A stretch of 64,000 nt of DNA from Desulfosarcina ovata subsp. ovata. Its GTDB lineage: Bacteria; Desulfobacterota; Desulfobacteria; Desulfobacterales; Desulfosarcinaceae. The stretch spans positions 6,171,724 through 6,235,723 of the forward strand of contig NZ_AP021879.1 of NCBI RefSeq assembly GCF_009689005.1. The letters run 5' to 3'. The first letter of the stretch is position 1. Every line of letters starts with the position of its first letter. The notes under the pieces are model-generated. The model was not told the origin of the DNA and searched no databases. It was given only the letters and a program-made list of their open reading frames with translations. Both the position numbers and the translations under genes were made by a program. Shown one piece after another: positions 17,031-26,164 of the stretch.

Positions 17031-18404
17031 GTGCCTGAAATGAAAACCCAGCAAAAGGCAGAATACAAAGCCACCAGCAATGCATGCAAGCATTGCAGTC
17101 CATTGGGTGCGTCACTGGTTTTCAGAGGAATTGAAAACACCATCCCTCTGCTCCATGGATCCCAGGGCTGTTCTACATATATTCGAAGATACCTGATCAG
17201 CCATTATAACGAGCCGATAGATATCGCCTCGTCAAATTTTTCCGAGGAAACCGCTGTCTTCGGCGGCGGCGCCAATTTGAAACTGGCAGTGGATAACATC
17301 ATCCAGCAGTATCACCCGGCAATGATCGGTGTGGGAACGACCTGCCTCAGTGAGACGATCGGTGATGATGTTCCCATGATTTTGAGGGATTATCTCAAGA
17401 ATAACCGTGAAGAAAATGGTACGGTGATTGTCCCTGTCTCCACACCCAGCTATTCGGGAACCCACATTGACGGATTCCATGCTGCGGTGAGGGCGACGGT
17501 GGACACGGTGGCCCAAAAGCAAAGCAGCCATGCGGCAGGTATCAATTTCTTTCCCGGCATGCTGTCGCCGGCGGATCACAGACATTTTCACGAAATTTTT
17601 TCAGATTTCGGCGTGGCGTACAATATGCTCCCCGATTACTCGCAAACCCTGGACGGCCCCATGTGGACCGAATACCATAAGATTCCGGAAGGGGGGACGC
17701 CCGTCAAGCGGATCGTCGCCATGGGCGACGCAGTGGCGAGCATCGAATTGGGAAGAATTCTCGCGGAAACAAAAAGTGCCGGTCAACTGCTGGCCGACAA
17801 ATTTGAAATTCCCAATCATCGCATCGGTCTGCCCATCGGCATCAAAGAGACGGATGTGCTTTTCGATCGGATTTCAGAAATCAGCGGTAAGCCCATACCG
17901 GAAAAATATGTTCAGGAAAGGGCGCGTCTGATCGACGCTTATGCGGACGGGCACAAGTATGTCTTCGAGGCCCGGGCCGTTGTTTACGGCGAGGAAGATC
18001 TGGTGATCGGTATGGCATCTTTCTTGTCGGAAATCGGCATCGTGCCGGCGCTTTGCGCATCCGGCGGGAAAAGCGGCCATCTTGAAGCAAAGCTTCGTCA
18101 GGTTATCGACGATTTCGACGCCAAGCAGATCCAGGTAAAAGAGGGCATCGATTTCGTCGAGATCGGCGAGATCGCCAAGAAGGTCAACCCCGATTTTCTG
18201 ATCGGCAACAGCAAGGGGTACAAAATTGCACGCTCCATGAAAAAGCCGCTCATTCGCATCGGCTTTCCCATCCACGATCGTATGGGCGGGGCGAGAATCG
18301 TTCACGTGGGATACCGCGGTGCCCAGCAGCTGTTTGATACCATTACCAACACAATTATTGCTAATAGGCAGGATTCATCGCCTGTCGGTTATTTTTACAT
18401 GTAA
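17031..18404 (+). CDS. nifN: NifN, FeMo-cofactor scaffold beta-like subunit
   Basis: A 457-residue NifK paralogue and partner of NifE. Conserved elements are NACKHCSPLGASLVFRG, HGSQGCSTYIRRYL and TTCLSETIGDDVPM. The first gene-start candidate lies 2 bp after the nifE stop, so translation is probably coupled. It is a single protein and not fused to NifB, unlike nifN-B fusions in some clostridia. nifB follows 17 bp downstream. Confidence 0.93.
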   Translation: MPEMKTQQKAEYKATSNACKHCSPLGASLVFRGIENTIPLLHGSQGCSTYIRRYLISHYNEPIDIASSNFSEETAVFGGGANLKLAVDNIIQQYHPAMIGVGTTCLSETIGDDVPMILRDYLKNNREENGTVIVPVSTPSYSGTHIDGFHAAVRATVDTVAQKQSSHAAGINFFPGMLSPADHRHFHEIFSDFGVAYNMLPDYSQTLDGPMWTEYHKIPEGGTPVKRIVAMGDAVASIELGRILAETKSAGQLLADKFEIPNHRIGLPIGIKETDVLFDRISEISGKPIPEKYVQERARLIDAYADGHKYVFEARAVVYGEEDLVIGMASFLSEIGIVPALCASGGKSGHLEAKLRQVIDDFDAKQIQVKEGIDFVEIGEIAKKVNPDFLIGNSKGYKIARSMKKPLIRIGFPIHDRMGGARIVHVGYRGAQQLFDTITNTIIANRQDSSPVGYFYM

Positions 18405-18421
18405 GCAACCAGGAGAGAACA

Positions 18422-19684
18422 ATGGATCTAGCCAACCACCCCTGTTTCAATGCCAAAATGAGAGGCAAATACGGAAGGGTGCACCTTCCCGTAGCGCCTC
18501 GCTGCAATATTCAATGCAATTACTGCGATCGAAAATACGATTGCGTCAACGAAAGCCGGCCCGGGGTCACCAGCGCGGTACTGAAACCGCGTCAGGCCAT
18601 GACTTATCTCGACTATGTTTTCGAAGAAGTGAAAAACATTTCGGTCGTGGGGATCGCCGGCCCGGGTGATCCGTTCGCCAACCCCGATGAAACCATGGAA
18701 ACACTTCGGCTGGTACGGGAAAAATACCCCGAAATAATTCTTTGTCTGGCCACCAACGGCCTGGGCATCGGTCCGTACATCGATGAACTATCTGAAATGA
18801 ATGTCAGCCATGTGACCATTACCTTGAATGCCGTCGATCCGGAAATCGGTTCTCAGATTTATTCCTTCGTTCGTCACGGCAAGCGGGTGCTGGCCCCCAA
18901 AGCCGGCTTCGAGGTGTTGCTGGAAAAGCAACTCGAGGCGATCATTCGCCTTAAGGAAAAGAATGTGACCACCAAAGTCAACACGATCATTTTGCCGGGA
19001 ATCAATGAAGACCACATTGAAACGGTGGCCGAAAAAATGGCCGAGCTGAAGGTGGACATCCTCAACTGTATCCCCTTTTTCCCCAATAAGGGGGCCAAGT
19101 TTGCGGATATTCCGGAACCGTCCAAAGAAAGCGTGATCCAAATTCGCAAGAAGGCGGCCCAGCATATTCCTCAGATGTATCACTGCAAACGCTGCCGGGC
19201 CGATGCCGTGGGGATTCTGGGTGAGGAAAACGGTTGCCAAATCAACGAGAAATTGCAGGAATGCGCCCAGATGCCCGAGATATTCAACGAGACGCGGCCT
19301 TATGTGGCGGTTGCCAGCCAGGAGGGCGTACTGGTCAACCAGAAACTCGGTAAAGCCGAGGAACTGTTTATCTATGGGCGGCGGGACAACGGTGAAATTT
19401 ACCTGGTCGAATCTCGCAAAACACCCGAGCCGGGCGGCGGTCTGCAACGCTGGGAGGACCTCAGCAAAATCCTCAGCGATTGCCGGGCATTGATGGTCGC
19501 CGGGATCGGCGACAACCCCCGGCGTGTGCTCAGCAAGAAGAAGATCGATATCCTGGAACTGGACGGAATGATTGAAGAGGCTGCCGAAGCTGTTTTCGAA
19601 GGGCACAGCATGAACTTCATGGTCCGGCGGGACATCAAAGCGTGCAACAAGCAGCACCCGATGGCGGGGATGGGGTGCATGTGA
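18422..19684 (+). CDS. nifB: NifB, radical SAM FeMo-cofactor core synthase
   Basis: A 420-residue protein that makes the [8Fe-9S-C] NifB cofactor. The radical SAM motif CNIQCNYC starts at Cys28 (C-x3-C-x2-C) and GIAGPGDPFANP binds the SAM region. Further conserved Cys are in YHCKRCRADAVG. The C-terminal part (about residues 290-410) is a NifX-like domain (VAVASQEGVLVNQKLG...), as in the two-domain NifB. AGGAG precedes the ATG. nifU, nifS, nifV and nifX are not in the window, so general Fe-S assembly and another homocitrate synthase gene must serve. Confidence 0.95.
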   Translation: MDLANHPCFNAKMRGKYGRVHLPVAPRCNIQCNYCDRKYDCVNESRPGVTSAVLKPRQAMTYLDYVFEEVKNISVVGIAGPGDPFANPDETMETLRLVREKYPEIILCLATNGLGIGPYIDELSEMNVSHVTITLNAVDPEIGSQIYSFVRHGKRVLAPKAGFEVLLEKQLEAIIRLKEKNVTTKVNTIILPGINEDHIETVAEKMAELKVDILNCIPFFPNKGAKFADIPEPSKESVIQIRKKAAQHIPQMYHCKRCRADAVGILGEENGCQINEKLQECAQMPEIFNETRPYVAVASQEGVLVNQKLGKAEELFIYGRRDNGEIYLVESRKTPEPGGGLQRWEDLSKILSDCRALMVAGIGDNPRRVLSKKKIDILELDGMIEEAAEAVFEGHSMNFMVRRDIKACNKQHPMAGMGCM

Positions 19685-19795
19685 TGCTGAAATAAGAGTT
19701 ACTCTGAAGGGTAACGCAGATATCGGACGTTTTACGAAACTGTCAATTGTTGAAAGAAACGATAAGTAAACTGTTAACAAGGAGGGGATTTACAA

Positions 19796-20098
19796 ATGGA
19801 AAAACCGGAACACCACATTTTTGTCTGCGCCAGTTTTCGTGCCGATGGCGATGCCAAGGGAGTATGCAAAAAAAAAGGTTCGGTCGACCTTTTGCCTTAC
19901 ATCGAAAATGAAATTCTCGATCGTGGACTGAATGCCCAGATCACCAGCACCGGCTGTATGAAGGCCTGTGACCATGGTCCGGTGATGGTGATTTATCCCA
20001 AGGGTCTCTGGTACGGCGGCGTGGAGAGCGAAGAGATCGTTGACGAGATCCTCGATGCCCTTGAAGATGGCGAAGTCGCGGATGAATACGCCTTGTAG
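19796..20098 (+). CDS. Thioredoxin-like [2Fe-2S] ferredoxin
   Basis: A 100-residue protein of the thioredoxin-fold [2Fe-2S] ferredoxin family (Shethna protein I / Clostridium pasteurianum type). Ligand candidates are C10 in FVCASFR, C23 in GVCKKKG, and the C-x3-C of TGCMKACDHGP at about residues 54-58. Such ferredoxins are often encoded in nif clusters of anaerobes and have been found to associate with the MoFe protein. It follows nifB by 111 bp and has a strong AAGGAGGG ribosome binding site. A role in electron delivery or protection of nitrogenase is inferred from context. Confidence 0.87.
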   Translation: MEKPEHHIFVCASFRADGDAKGVCKKKGSVDLLPYIENEILDRGLNAQITSTGCMKACDHGPVMVIYPKGLWYGGVESEEIVDEILDALEDGEVADEYAL

Positions 20099-20141
20099 GC
20101 GGATGCGCGATTAGATCCCAACAAAGAAGGGAGTACAGGCC

Positions 20142-20537
20142 ATGAACAGGAATGATTGTGCAAGTTTGATTGAGGCCGGCAACAGCTATCTGGAAACCGC
20201 CAGAAACGGCCATCGCCGCGGTTCGGTGTTTACCGGCACGATGATTTACCATGTCGTGTGCCTCAGTATCGAAAAGTATCTCATGGGAATTTTTTGCTGC
20301 TACAATGCCATTCCCCAGCACAATACCCTGTCTCGCATGGCACAGGAGGCAGCAGATTTTGCGGACCTTCCGAGCGATCTGCTCCAGGCGATCGAGGCAA
20401 TGGACGGCGTGCTCAATCTGTGTGATCCGGCCACTCCGCTTCAGGCCACATTGACGGGAAAACAGCTGCAGGCCATGATTCAGGTCGGTGAGCAACTCCG
20501 TGATTTGGCGTCTGCCCATCTGCCCTGTGCGGCTTGA
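20142..20537 (+). CDS. Small HEPN-like protein at the end of the nif cluster
   Basis: A 131-residue protein, mostly alpha-helical. The pattern ...GNSYLETARNGHRRGSVFTGTMIYHVVCLSIEKYLMGIF... resembles the HEPN domain: a first helix with repeated small residues, then a helix where a family member would be 'A-x-E-x-x-L-K'. The classical R-x4-6-H ribonuclease motif is not evident. It lies 43 bp after the ferredoxin gene and 150 bp before the terminator that closes the nif region, so it is probably part of the nif transcript. The function is unknown. GGGAG precedes the ATG. Confidence 0.6.
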   Translation: MNRNDCASLIEAGNSYLETARNGHRRGSVFTGTMIYHVVCLSIEKYLMGIFCCYNAIPQHNTLSRMAQEAADFADLPSDLLQAIEAMDGVLNLCDPATPLQATLTGKQLQAMIQVGEQLRDLASAHLPCAA

Positions 20538-20687
20538 GAGCCGGAATGCTGCTCCCCCGCGCGATGAGTTGATCGCCATCCTCCCCTGCCGCCGCTTGGC
20601 TTCCACACAGTTCCATGGCCGCACGCCTGGGCGAACCGGGCGCTTGGAATAGACCCTGACCATCAGCGTTTTAATCCTTGCCAGCCA

Positions 20688-20734
20688 AACCGGCCGGGTG
20701 TGGTTGAATAAACCACACCCGGCCGGTTCTTTTT
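20688..20734 (+). terminator. Rho-independent terminator closing the nif region
   Basis: An 18-bp perfect stem (20688-20705 paired with 20711-20728) with a 5-nt loop GAATA is followed by CTTTTT. It lies about 150 bp after the HEPN-like gene and just before the stop of the convergent exonuclease gene, so it ends nif-region transcription and may also limit read-through from the other side. Confidence 0.93.
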
Positions 20735-20741
20735 ATGGATA

Positions 20742-21503
20742 TCAGACGGTGCCGGACCGGATCAGGTCTCTCAGCCGGCCCCGGCCGGTCTGCGCCAGTT
20801 TTGCCAGGCAGCGTTGCAGGATCATGGCGGTGGCCAGGGCGTCGCCCACGGCACTGTGCCGTTGATAGATGCGGATTCCCAGCTGGTGGGCGATCTTCTC
20901 GAGGTCGGGCTGCTTCCGGTGTCGTTCCGGATCGGCCGCGTCGTTTCCCAAAAGGCCGGGTTTGCGTGGCAGCGCCGGCAGCATTTTGGTCAGCAGGAGC
21001 CGTTCGCACAAGAGACGGTTGTCGATTGTCAGATTCTGCAACCGGAAGCCGTAGCGGGCCTGCATCAGACGGTTGAGAAACGCGACATCGAACCAGGCCG
21101 GATGGGCCACGAGAATATCGCTGCCCAGAAAGTCCAGAAAACCGTCCAGCGTGTCCATGCCCGAGGGCGCGGAGGCCAGCATGGACGGGACAATCCCGTG
21201 GATTGTGATGGCTTGTGCCGGCATGTGGCGGCCCGGATTGACCAGCTGGTTGAACATTCGGCCCAGGTGGATGCGTTCGTCGATCAGCTTGACGGCACCG
21301 ATGCTGACGATGCGGTCTTTCCTGAAATCCAGGCCGGTGGTCTCCAGGTCGACGACCGTATAGGCGTATTTGCCGGCCGGGCGGGACGCATCCAGATGGG
21401 CCAGGGAGGCCAGATTGGCGGCGGCCAATGGCGGCAGGCGCCGCTTGTGCAGGCGCAGCTGCAGCAGGCGGTTCATCATGCGGGCCGTAAACAGGGTCCC
21501 CAT
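20742..21503 (-). CDS. DnaQ-like 3'-5' exonuclease
   Basis: A 253-residue DEDDh exonuclease. Motif I DLETTG is at about residues 52-57, motif II sits in LVAHPAWFDVAFL, and motif III is HSAVGDALAT near residue 215. It resembles the epsilon proofreading subunit but carries an N-terminal extension of about 45 basic residues. It lies 6 bp downstream of a cyclic-nucleotide/CBS/nucleotidyltransferase gene, and this pairing is common in proteobacteria, where a joint signalling or nucleotide-turnover role has been suggested but not settled. It could act in DNA or RNA processing; the substrate is not predictable here. Confidence 0.82.
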   Translation of the reverse strand: MGTLFTARMMNRLLQLRLHKRRLPPLAAANLASLAHLDASRPAGKYAYTVVDLETTGLDFRKDRIVSIGAVKLIDERIHLGRMFNQLVNPGRHMPAQAITIHGIVPSMLASAPSGMDTLDGFLDFLGSDILVAHPAWFDVAFLNRLMQARYGFRLQNLTIDNRLLCERLLLTKMLPALPRKPGLLGNDAADPERHRKQPDLEKIAHQLGIRIYQRHSAVGDALATAMILQRCLAKLAQTGRGRLRDLIRSGTV

Positions 21504-21509
21504 GGCCGG

Positions 21510-23447
21510 CTACCGGGTGCCCCAGATCTGGTAGCGCACGGCCAGCAGCTCCTGCAACTGGCTGATGATGGAGAAACTTTCCTTGAGCACTTTGCGCTCC
21601 ATGGGATTGAGCAGGGCCGGGTTGACGAAGTTGTTCAGGGGCTGGCCCTGGGTCCTGTTGCGCAGGTGATGGCTGATGCGGATAAAGTTGATGTAATCGT
21701 AGGCGTCGTCAATGGCGGCGGCAAATTCGGCATCCAGACCATTTTTGCGGGTAACCGCCTTTAGGCGCGCCACGGTGTTGGTCTCCGCAATACCCAGCTC
21801 CAGGGCCATGACCCGCGCGGCATCCACCACCGGTGTCAGGCCGCGCAGCTTCAAATTGAGGCCGCGGCTGTGTTCGCCGGAGGTCTCCACCACGAACTGG
21901 CGCAGAAATCCGATGGGCGGCCGGTTGTACAGGGCGTTGCCGGCCAGTTCGCGGGCATAATGCCTCTTGCCGGCCGCCGTTTCGGTCAGCCACTGGCGCA
22001 GCCGCAGGGCGCCGTCGAATCCATCGGTAATGCTGCGGAAATCGAAAAAGACCGTGGCCAGGCGCATGCTTTCCGGCGTGGGCGTGTCGAGCCAGCCGCC
22101 AAACATCTCACGCCATTGCTCTAGGCTCAGGCACCACCTGGGGTTGCTGGCCATGACCCCGCCCTGGCAGCGGGGAATACCGAAACGGGCCAGGGCATCC
22201 ACCACCTGTTCGGCCATGGCCAGAAACCAGCGCCGGACTTCAGGTTCGTCTTCCTGGCCAACATCCTGATAGAGCAGGGCGTTGTCCTGGTCCGAGTACA
22301 GGGTTTGTTCCCGGCGCCCTTCACTGCCCATGGCCAGCCAGCAGTAATCCGTCGGCGGCGGCCCCCAGGCGCTGTCGGCCATTTTTTTTTCGACCACGCG
22401 GATGAACTGGCGTGTAACGCGGTCGTTCAACTCGGCGATCAGGGCCACCATAGGCTTAACCGCGCCGCTGCGCTGCATGGCCATTTCCAGCACCCGGTCG
22501 ATGTGGGCGCGTTTGCCGACCAGTTCATCGATACTGGTGGCATTGGAAATATCTCCTATCATTCCCACCGGCGATGTGCCTGCGGCCAGCTGAAAATCGT
22601 GCTCGCTGAGGATTCCCACGGCTTTCCGGTTTTCGGTGACGACCAGGTGGCTGATGGCGAAGCGGCTCATGTCCAGCAGGGCGTCGAAGGCAAAGGCGTG
22701 CGGTGCGACGCTGCGGATAGGAGCACTCATGATTGCCTCCACCGGTGTGCTCAGGTCGCGACCCTCGGCAATGATCTGGCTGCGCAGATCGGTATCGGTG
22801 AGAATTCCCAGCGGCAGTCCTTCGGCGTCCTGGACGACAATGGAGCCGACACCGCGTGTCTTCATGAAACGCGCTGCCTGCTGGACCGTCGTTTCCGGTC
22901 CGCAGGTCAGTGGCGCCGTGGACATCAGGTCGCTGACCCGTTTGCCGGTCATGAACTGATCGAACTGGATCTGGCTGTCACTGGTCAACAGACTGAGCTG
23001 TTCATCGGCGGATTTGCGAACGGCCCTGAAGTTGCGGGCCAGGGAGAAACCAAAGTAGCGTTTGAACGGCGCATGGGCGGCCAGCAGCCGGTCCACCGCC
23101 GCTTTGGGAACCAGCAGCGCAATCATGTCTTCTTGGGCGGTGATGTTGAACAGGGCGCTTTTTCCTTCCAGCAAACTCACCGCACCAAAGCTGTCACCCT
23201 CGCCTCGCAGGTCGACCAGCAGTTCATCGGCGGATTCATCGGTGATGGAGATCCGCGCACAGCCGGTCTGAACGATATAGAGATAGCCGCCGGCCGCTTC
23301 GTTCATGCGGATGATCGGTTGGCCGGCCGGGTAGAAGGCCACTTCGATGGTATTGGCCACCTGCTCGAGGGTGGCCTCGTCAAGGGTGTTGAACGGCACC
23401 ACCGTTTTCAGAAAATCGATGATTCCGGGCAGAGGATAGGCGTTCAT
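21510..23447 (-). CDS. cNMP-binding/CBS/nucleotidyltransferase (DUF294) protein
   Basis: A 645-residue multidomain signalling protein. A cyclic-nucleotide-binding-like domain (about residues 10-130) is followed by two CBS domains (about 155-275), a DUF294 nucleotidyltransferase-like domain (about 310-450; LAMGSEGRREQTLYSDQDNAL carries the GS-x-D-type metal motif) and a C-terminal DUF294 helical domain. The ATG at 23447 is chosen because AGGAG lies 5 bases upstream; the in-frame ATG at 23468 falls inside a mobile inverted repeat. It is probably transcribed with the exonuclease downstream. The regulatory ligand and target are unknown. Confidence 0.83.
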   Translation of the reverse strand: MNAYPLPGIIDFLKTVVPFNTLDEATLEQVANTIEVAFYPAGQPIIRMNEAAGGYLYIVQTGCARISITDESADELLVDLRGEGDSFGAVSLLEGKSALFNITAQEDMIALLVPKAAVDRLLAAHAPFKRYFGFSLARNFRAVRKSADEQLSLLTSDSQIQFDQFMTGKRVSDLMSTAPLTCGPETTVQQAARFMKTRGVGSIVVQDAEGLPLGILTDTDLRSQIIAEGRDLSTPVEAIMSAPIRSVAPHAFAFDALLDMSRFAISHLVVTENRKAVGILSEHDFQLAAGTSPVGMIGDISNATSIDELVGKRAHIDRVLEMAMQRSGAVKPMVALIAELNDRVTRQFIRVVEKKMADSAWGPPPTDYCWLAMGSEGRREQTLYSDQDNALLYQDVGQEDEPEVRRWFLAMAEQVVDALARFGIPRCQGGVMASNPRWCLSLEQWREMFGGWLDTPTPESMRLATVFFDFRSITDGFDGALRLRQWLTETAAGKRHYARELAGNALYNRPPIGFLRQFVVETSGEHSRGLNLKLRGLTPVVDAARVMALELGIAETNTVARLKAVTRKNGLDAEFAAAIDDAYDYINFIRISHHLRNRTQGQPLNNFVNPALLNPMERKVLKESFSIISQLQELLAVRYQIWGTR

Positions 23448-23457
23448 GGCGCTCCTG

Positions 23458-23563
23458 ATAGCATTCAAGATAATGTTTTTGGGCGGCGTTATCGGTCGAA
23501 AGCGGTATGGGTGATACAGCTTCCTCCCTTAAGGCTTTGCCAAAAACATTATCTTGAATGCTA
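23458..23563. repeat. 106-bp inverted-repeat element (MITE-like)
   Basis: Arms of 25 bp (23458-23482 and 23539-23563) are perfect inverted copies, starting ATAGCATTCAAGATAATG, with a 56-bp centre. The element lies 10 bp upstream of the start codon of the DUF294 gene and contains an alternative in-frame ATG for it. A clear target duplication is not seen. The structure fits a short non-autonomous mobile element or a strong transcript hairpin between two divergent genes. Confidence 0.75.
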
Positions 23564-23644
23564 TAACAAGCGGGATTCAAGATGGTAACCGGTATAGAAC
23601 AATTGCCTTGACTTAACAGATGGTTTGGTGAAATCAAAAGAATT

Positions 23645-24391
23645 ATGGCCTTGAGACGATTTTATATACCGCCAGAGATGGCTGGTGCCGTGCAGCCGGA
23701 AATCACCGGATCGGATGCCGCCCATATTTGCCGGGTGCTGCGGCTGGCATCCGGCGACACCGTGGAGCTGTTCGACGGCACCGGCAGGGGGTATACGGCC
23801 CGGATTGTCACATGCTCGCCCAAACGGGTTGCTGTGGCTATTGAGGAGAACTTTGCTATGCTGGCGGAGTCGCCCGTTCATATCACCCTGGCCCAGGGGG
23901 TGCTCAAGGATCGTAAGATGGATGCTCTGATCCGCCAGTTGACCGAACTGGGGATCGATACCTGGATGCCGTTTTATGCTGCTCGGTCGATCCCGGTGCC
24001 GGGAAGCAAGGGGCTTGGCCCACGCCTGGCACGCTGGGAGAAGATTGCCCTGGAGGCCGTGAAGCAGTGCCGACGCGGATGCCTTCCTCAAATTGCGCCG
24101 GTGGACGATTTTGACGCCGTGATCGCATCGTCGGCGTCGTTCGACCTGAAGATCATTTTCTGGGAGGAGACGCTTGGGGCTTTCCGGATTCCCGACACGG
24201 CGCCCCGGCAGCCGCATCAGATCCTGGTGGTGGTGGGGCCGGAAGGCGGGTTCAGTGCCGACGAAATCCAGCGCGCCCGAACGCATGGATTTCTCACCGC
24301 CGGATTGGGGACGCGCATCCTGCGCGCCGAGACCGCCACGCTGGCCGCCTGTACCCTGGTTCAGTATTGTTTCGGGGATATGGGAAGATAA
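23645..24391 (+). CDS. rsmE: 16S rRNA m3U1498 methyltransferase RsmE
   Basis: A 248-residue SPOUT-fold methyltransferase that methylates N3 of U1498 in 16S rRNA. The N-terminal PUA-like domain (MALRRFYIPPEM...) is followed by the SPOUT domain with the knot motifs VVVGPEGGFSADEI (about 195-208) and GLGTRILRAETATLAA (about 219-234). The length is typical for RsmE. It ends 10 bp from the convergent end of rnfB. The GTG/ATG choice is clear but the ribosome binding site is weak. Confidence 0.92.
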   Translation: MALRRFYIPPEMAGAVQPEITGSDAAHICRVLRLASGDTVELFDGTGRGYTARIVTCSPKRVAVAIEENFAMLAESPVHITLAQGVLKDRKMDALIRQLTELGIDTWMPFYAARSIPVPGSKGLGPRLARWEKIALEAVKQCRRGCLPQIAPVDDFDAVIASSASFDLKIIFWEETLGAFRIPDTAPRQPHQILVVVGPEGGFSADEIQRARTHGFLTAGLGTRILRAETATLAACTLVQYCFGDMGR

Positions 24392-24401
24392 CGCCGGGTT
24401 T

Positions 24402-25313
24402 CTATCCGCGCCACTCCGTATCGTCCACGGTGGTCTTGAAGTCCGGCACGACCACATCGGGCAGTTCCTCGTCAGCCACCGCCTTGAGGTCCTTCTCGGT
24501 GGGTTTGCCCACGAAGACCAGCCGGTTGCGGGGGCATTTGTCAGCAGCTTTGAGGCAATCTTCCATATTCTCCGGATCGTAGCATTCGTAATCGATGGTC
24601 GAGAGGTTGTTTTTCAGGGCGAACATGTCGGAAATGCGTTCGCAGGCCTTGCAGCCCAGGCAGCCGACCTTGCAAACCGCTTTGACATCCTTGCCCGCAT
24701 CCAGGTTGGAGCACTCCACCACCAGCATGCGTTCGCTCTTGAACGGTGCCATGGTGATGATGTTGCGCGGGCAAGCCTTGGCACACGCACCGCAGCCGAC
24801 GCACTTTTCATAATCGACCCGCGCCAGGCCATCTTCCACATGAATGGCGTCGAAGGAGCATGCCCGCGTGCAGTCGCCAAATCCGAGGCAACCGTAGGTA
24901 CATCCCTGGACGTCGGTCACCAGGTTGGCGGTTGCGCAGCGCTGCTCACCGATATAGGGGTTACGGCCCAGGCGATCTTCCAGGTGGGCGCCGCAGTGCA
25001 CCACCGGGCGCCAAGGGAAGCTGGCCTCGGCATCCACGCCCATTACATCGGCCAGCGCCTTCATGACACTGTCCCCACCGACGGTACATTTGTTTACCGG
25101 GGCATTTTCCAAAACGATGGATTCGGCGTATTCACCGCACCCGACATAGCCGCAACCACCGCAGTTGGCGCCCGGCAGTACTTCGATGGCGGCATCGATA
25201 CGCGGATCCACTTCCACATGAAAGGCCCGATTGGCCCAGCCCAAGACAAATGACAGCACGAGGGCCATGGCCAGCATGGTGGTGGCGGCCAGGCCGATAA
25301 TTACCCAAGACAT
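24402..25313 (-). CDS. rnfB: Rnf complex subunit RnfB
   Basis: A 303-residue ferredoxin-interacting subunit of the Rnf complex. An N-terminal membrane anchor (residues 1-27) is followed by the RnfB-type [4Fe-4S] motif GANCGGCGYVGCGEYA (about 48-63) and several ferredoxin-type clusters: CTYGCLGFGDCTRAC, CVGCGACAKACPRN and a C-terminal CxxGCLGCKAC region. The Rnf complex couples electron flow between ferredoxin and NAD to ion transport across the membrane. It is the last gene of rnfCDGEAB and overlaps rnfA by 13 bp. The many clusters suggest the clostridial-type RnfB with extra iron-sulfur sites. Confidence 0.93.
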   Translation of the reverse strand: MSWVIIGLAATTMLAMALVLSFVLGWANRAFHVEVDPRIDAAIEVLPGANCGGCGYVGCGEYAESIVLENAPVNKCTVGGDSVMKALADVMGVDAEASFPWRPVVHCGAHLEDRLGRNPYIGEQRCATANLVTDVQGCTYGCLGFGDCTRACSFDAIHVEDGLARVDYEKCVGCGACAKACPRNIITMAPFKSERMLVVECSNLDAGKDVKAVCKVGCLGCKACERISDMFALKNNLSTIDYECYDPENMEDCLKAADKCPRNRLVFVGKPTEKDLKAVADEELPDVVVPDFKTTVDDTEWRG

Positions 25314-26149
25314 ATTTCCCCCAGAATCGTGTTGATGGGTTGGTTAACCGGAACCGAAGCAGGCTGGCAGTCAGGCGCCCACGACAGAATCGTCTCTTTC
25401 TTGAGAACCGGAGAGGCATCGGATGTTTGTTCTTGCTCGATCGCGGCCGGCTTGGCGGTCATGGCCTTGCGCAGGCCGGAGTCCACACCGGTAAATCCCA
25501 TGAAGGCCATGGCCAGGATACCGCCGACGACCAGGGCGATGGCGGCCCCGCGGAACGGCTTGGGAATATCGCACAGTTCCAGTTCCTCACGGATGCCGGC
25601 CATAATGACAATGGCGATGGTAAATCCGACACCGCCGAAGAAAGCCAAGGTCAGGGACCGGCCCAGATCCCAGCGGTCGGCCGGGTTCTCCGCACCGACC
25701 ACATGGCTCATGATGGTCAGGCAGGCGAAGAGGATGGCGCAGTTGGTGGTGATCAATGGTAGAAAAACGCCGAAGGCCTTGTACAGTATGGGAAAGAATC
25801 GACGTACGTACATCTCGACAAACTGCACCGAAGCGCTGATGGCGAAGATGTAGACAATGTAGCTCAAAATGGTCAAATCGACTCCGGCGGCAGATTCGGC
25901 CGACATGAAGAGACTTGCTGCCATCCGGGTGAGCGGTGCCCCGGGCATCAGCACGAACGTGGTAATGCTCCAGGAAATGAATGCGGCAATGGTAATGACG
26001 AATGTCACGGCGGCCCCCATGCCAACGGCCATGCTGACCCGTCGGGAGACACCGATAAAGGGGCAGATACCCACAAAATAGTACAACACGAAGTTGTTGA
26101 TCAGGGCCGCCCCCAGGGCGATGAGCAGGATATCGATTAGATAGTTCAT
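25301..26149 (-). CDS. rnfA: Rnf complex subunit RnfA, C-terminally extended
   Basis: A 282-residue integral membrane subunit. The first 200 residues are ordinary RnfA/NqrE, with six predicted transmembrane helices and the paired half-sites ALINNFVLYYFVGICPFIG and TNCAILFACL that hold an intramembrane [2Fe-2S] cluster. The usual length is 190-200 residues; here about 75 polar residues follow (GVDSGLRKAMTAKPAAIEQE...), with no recognisable domain. The tail end overlaps the start of rnfB, so part of the extension may exist for translational coupling. Confidence 0.92.
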   Translation of the reverse strand: MNYLIDILLIALGAALINNFVLYYFVGICPFIGVSRRVSMAVGMGAAVTFVITIAAFISWSITTFVLMPGAPLTRMAASLFMSAESAAGVDLTILSYIVYIFAISASVQFVEMYVRRFFPILYKAFGVFLPLITTNCAILFACLTIMSHVVGAENPADRWDLGRSLTLAFFGGVGFTIAIVIMAGIREELELCDIPKPFRGAAIALVVGGILAMAFMGFTGVDSGLRKAMTAKPAAIEQEQTSDASPVLKKETILSWAPDCQPASVPVNQPINTILGEICLG

Positions 26150-26164
26150 GGTGTGGTCGGCTCC

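Noticed and set aside
22305..23588. Open frame on the plus strand opposite the DUF294 gene
   Set aside because: It shadows a well-supported multidomain protein and extends into a repeat; no similarity to any known family.
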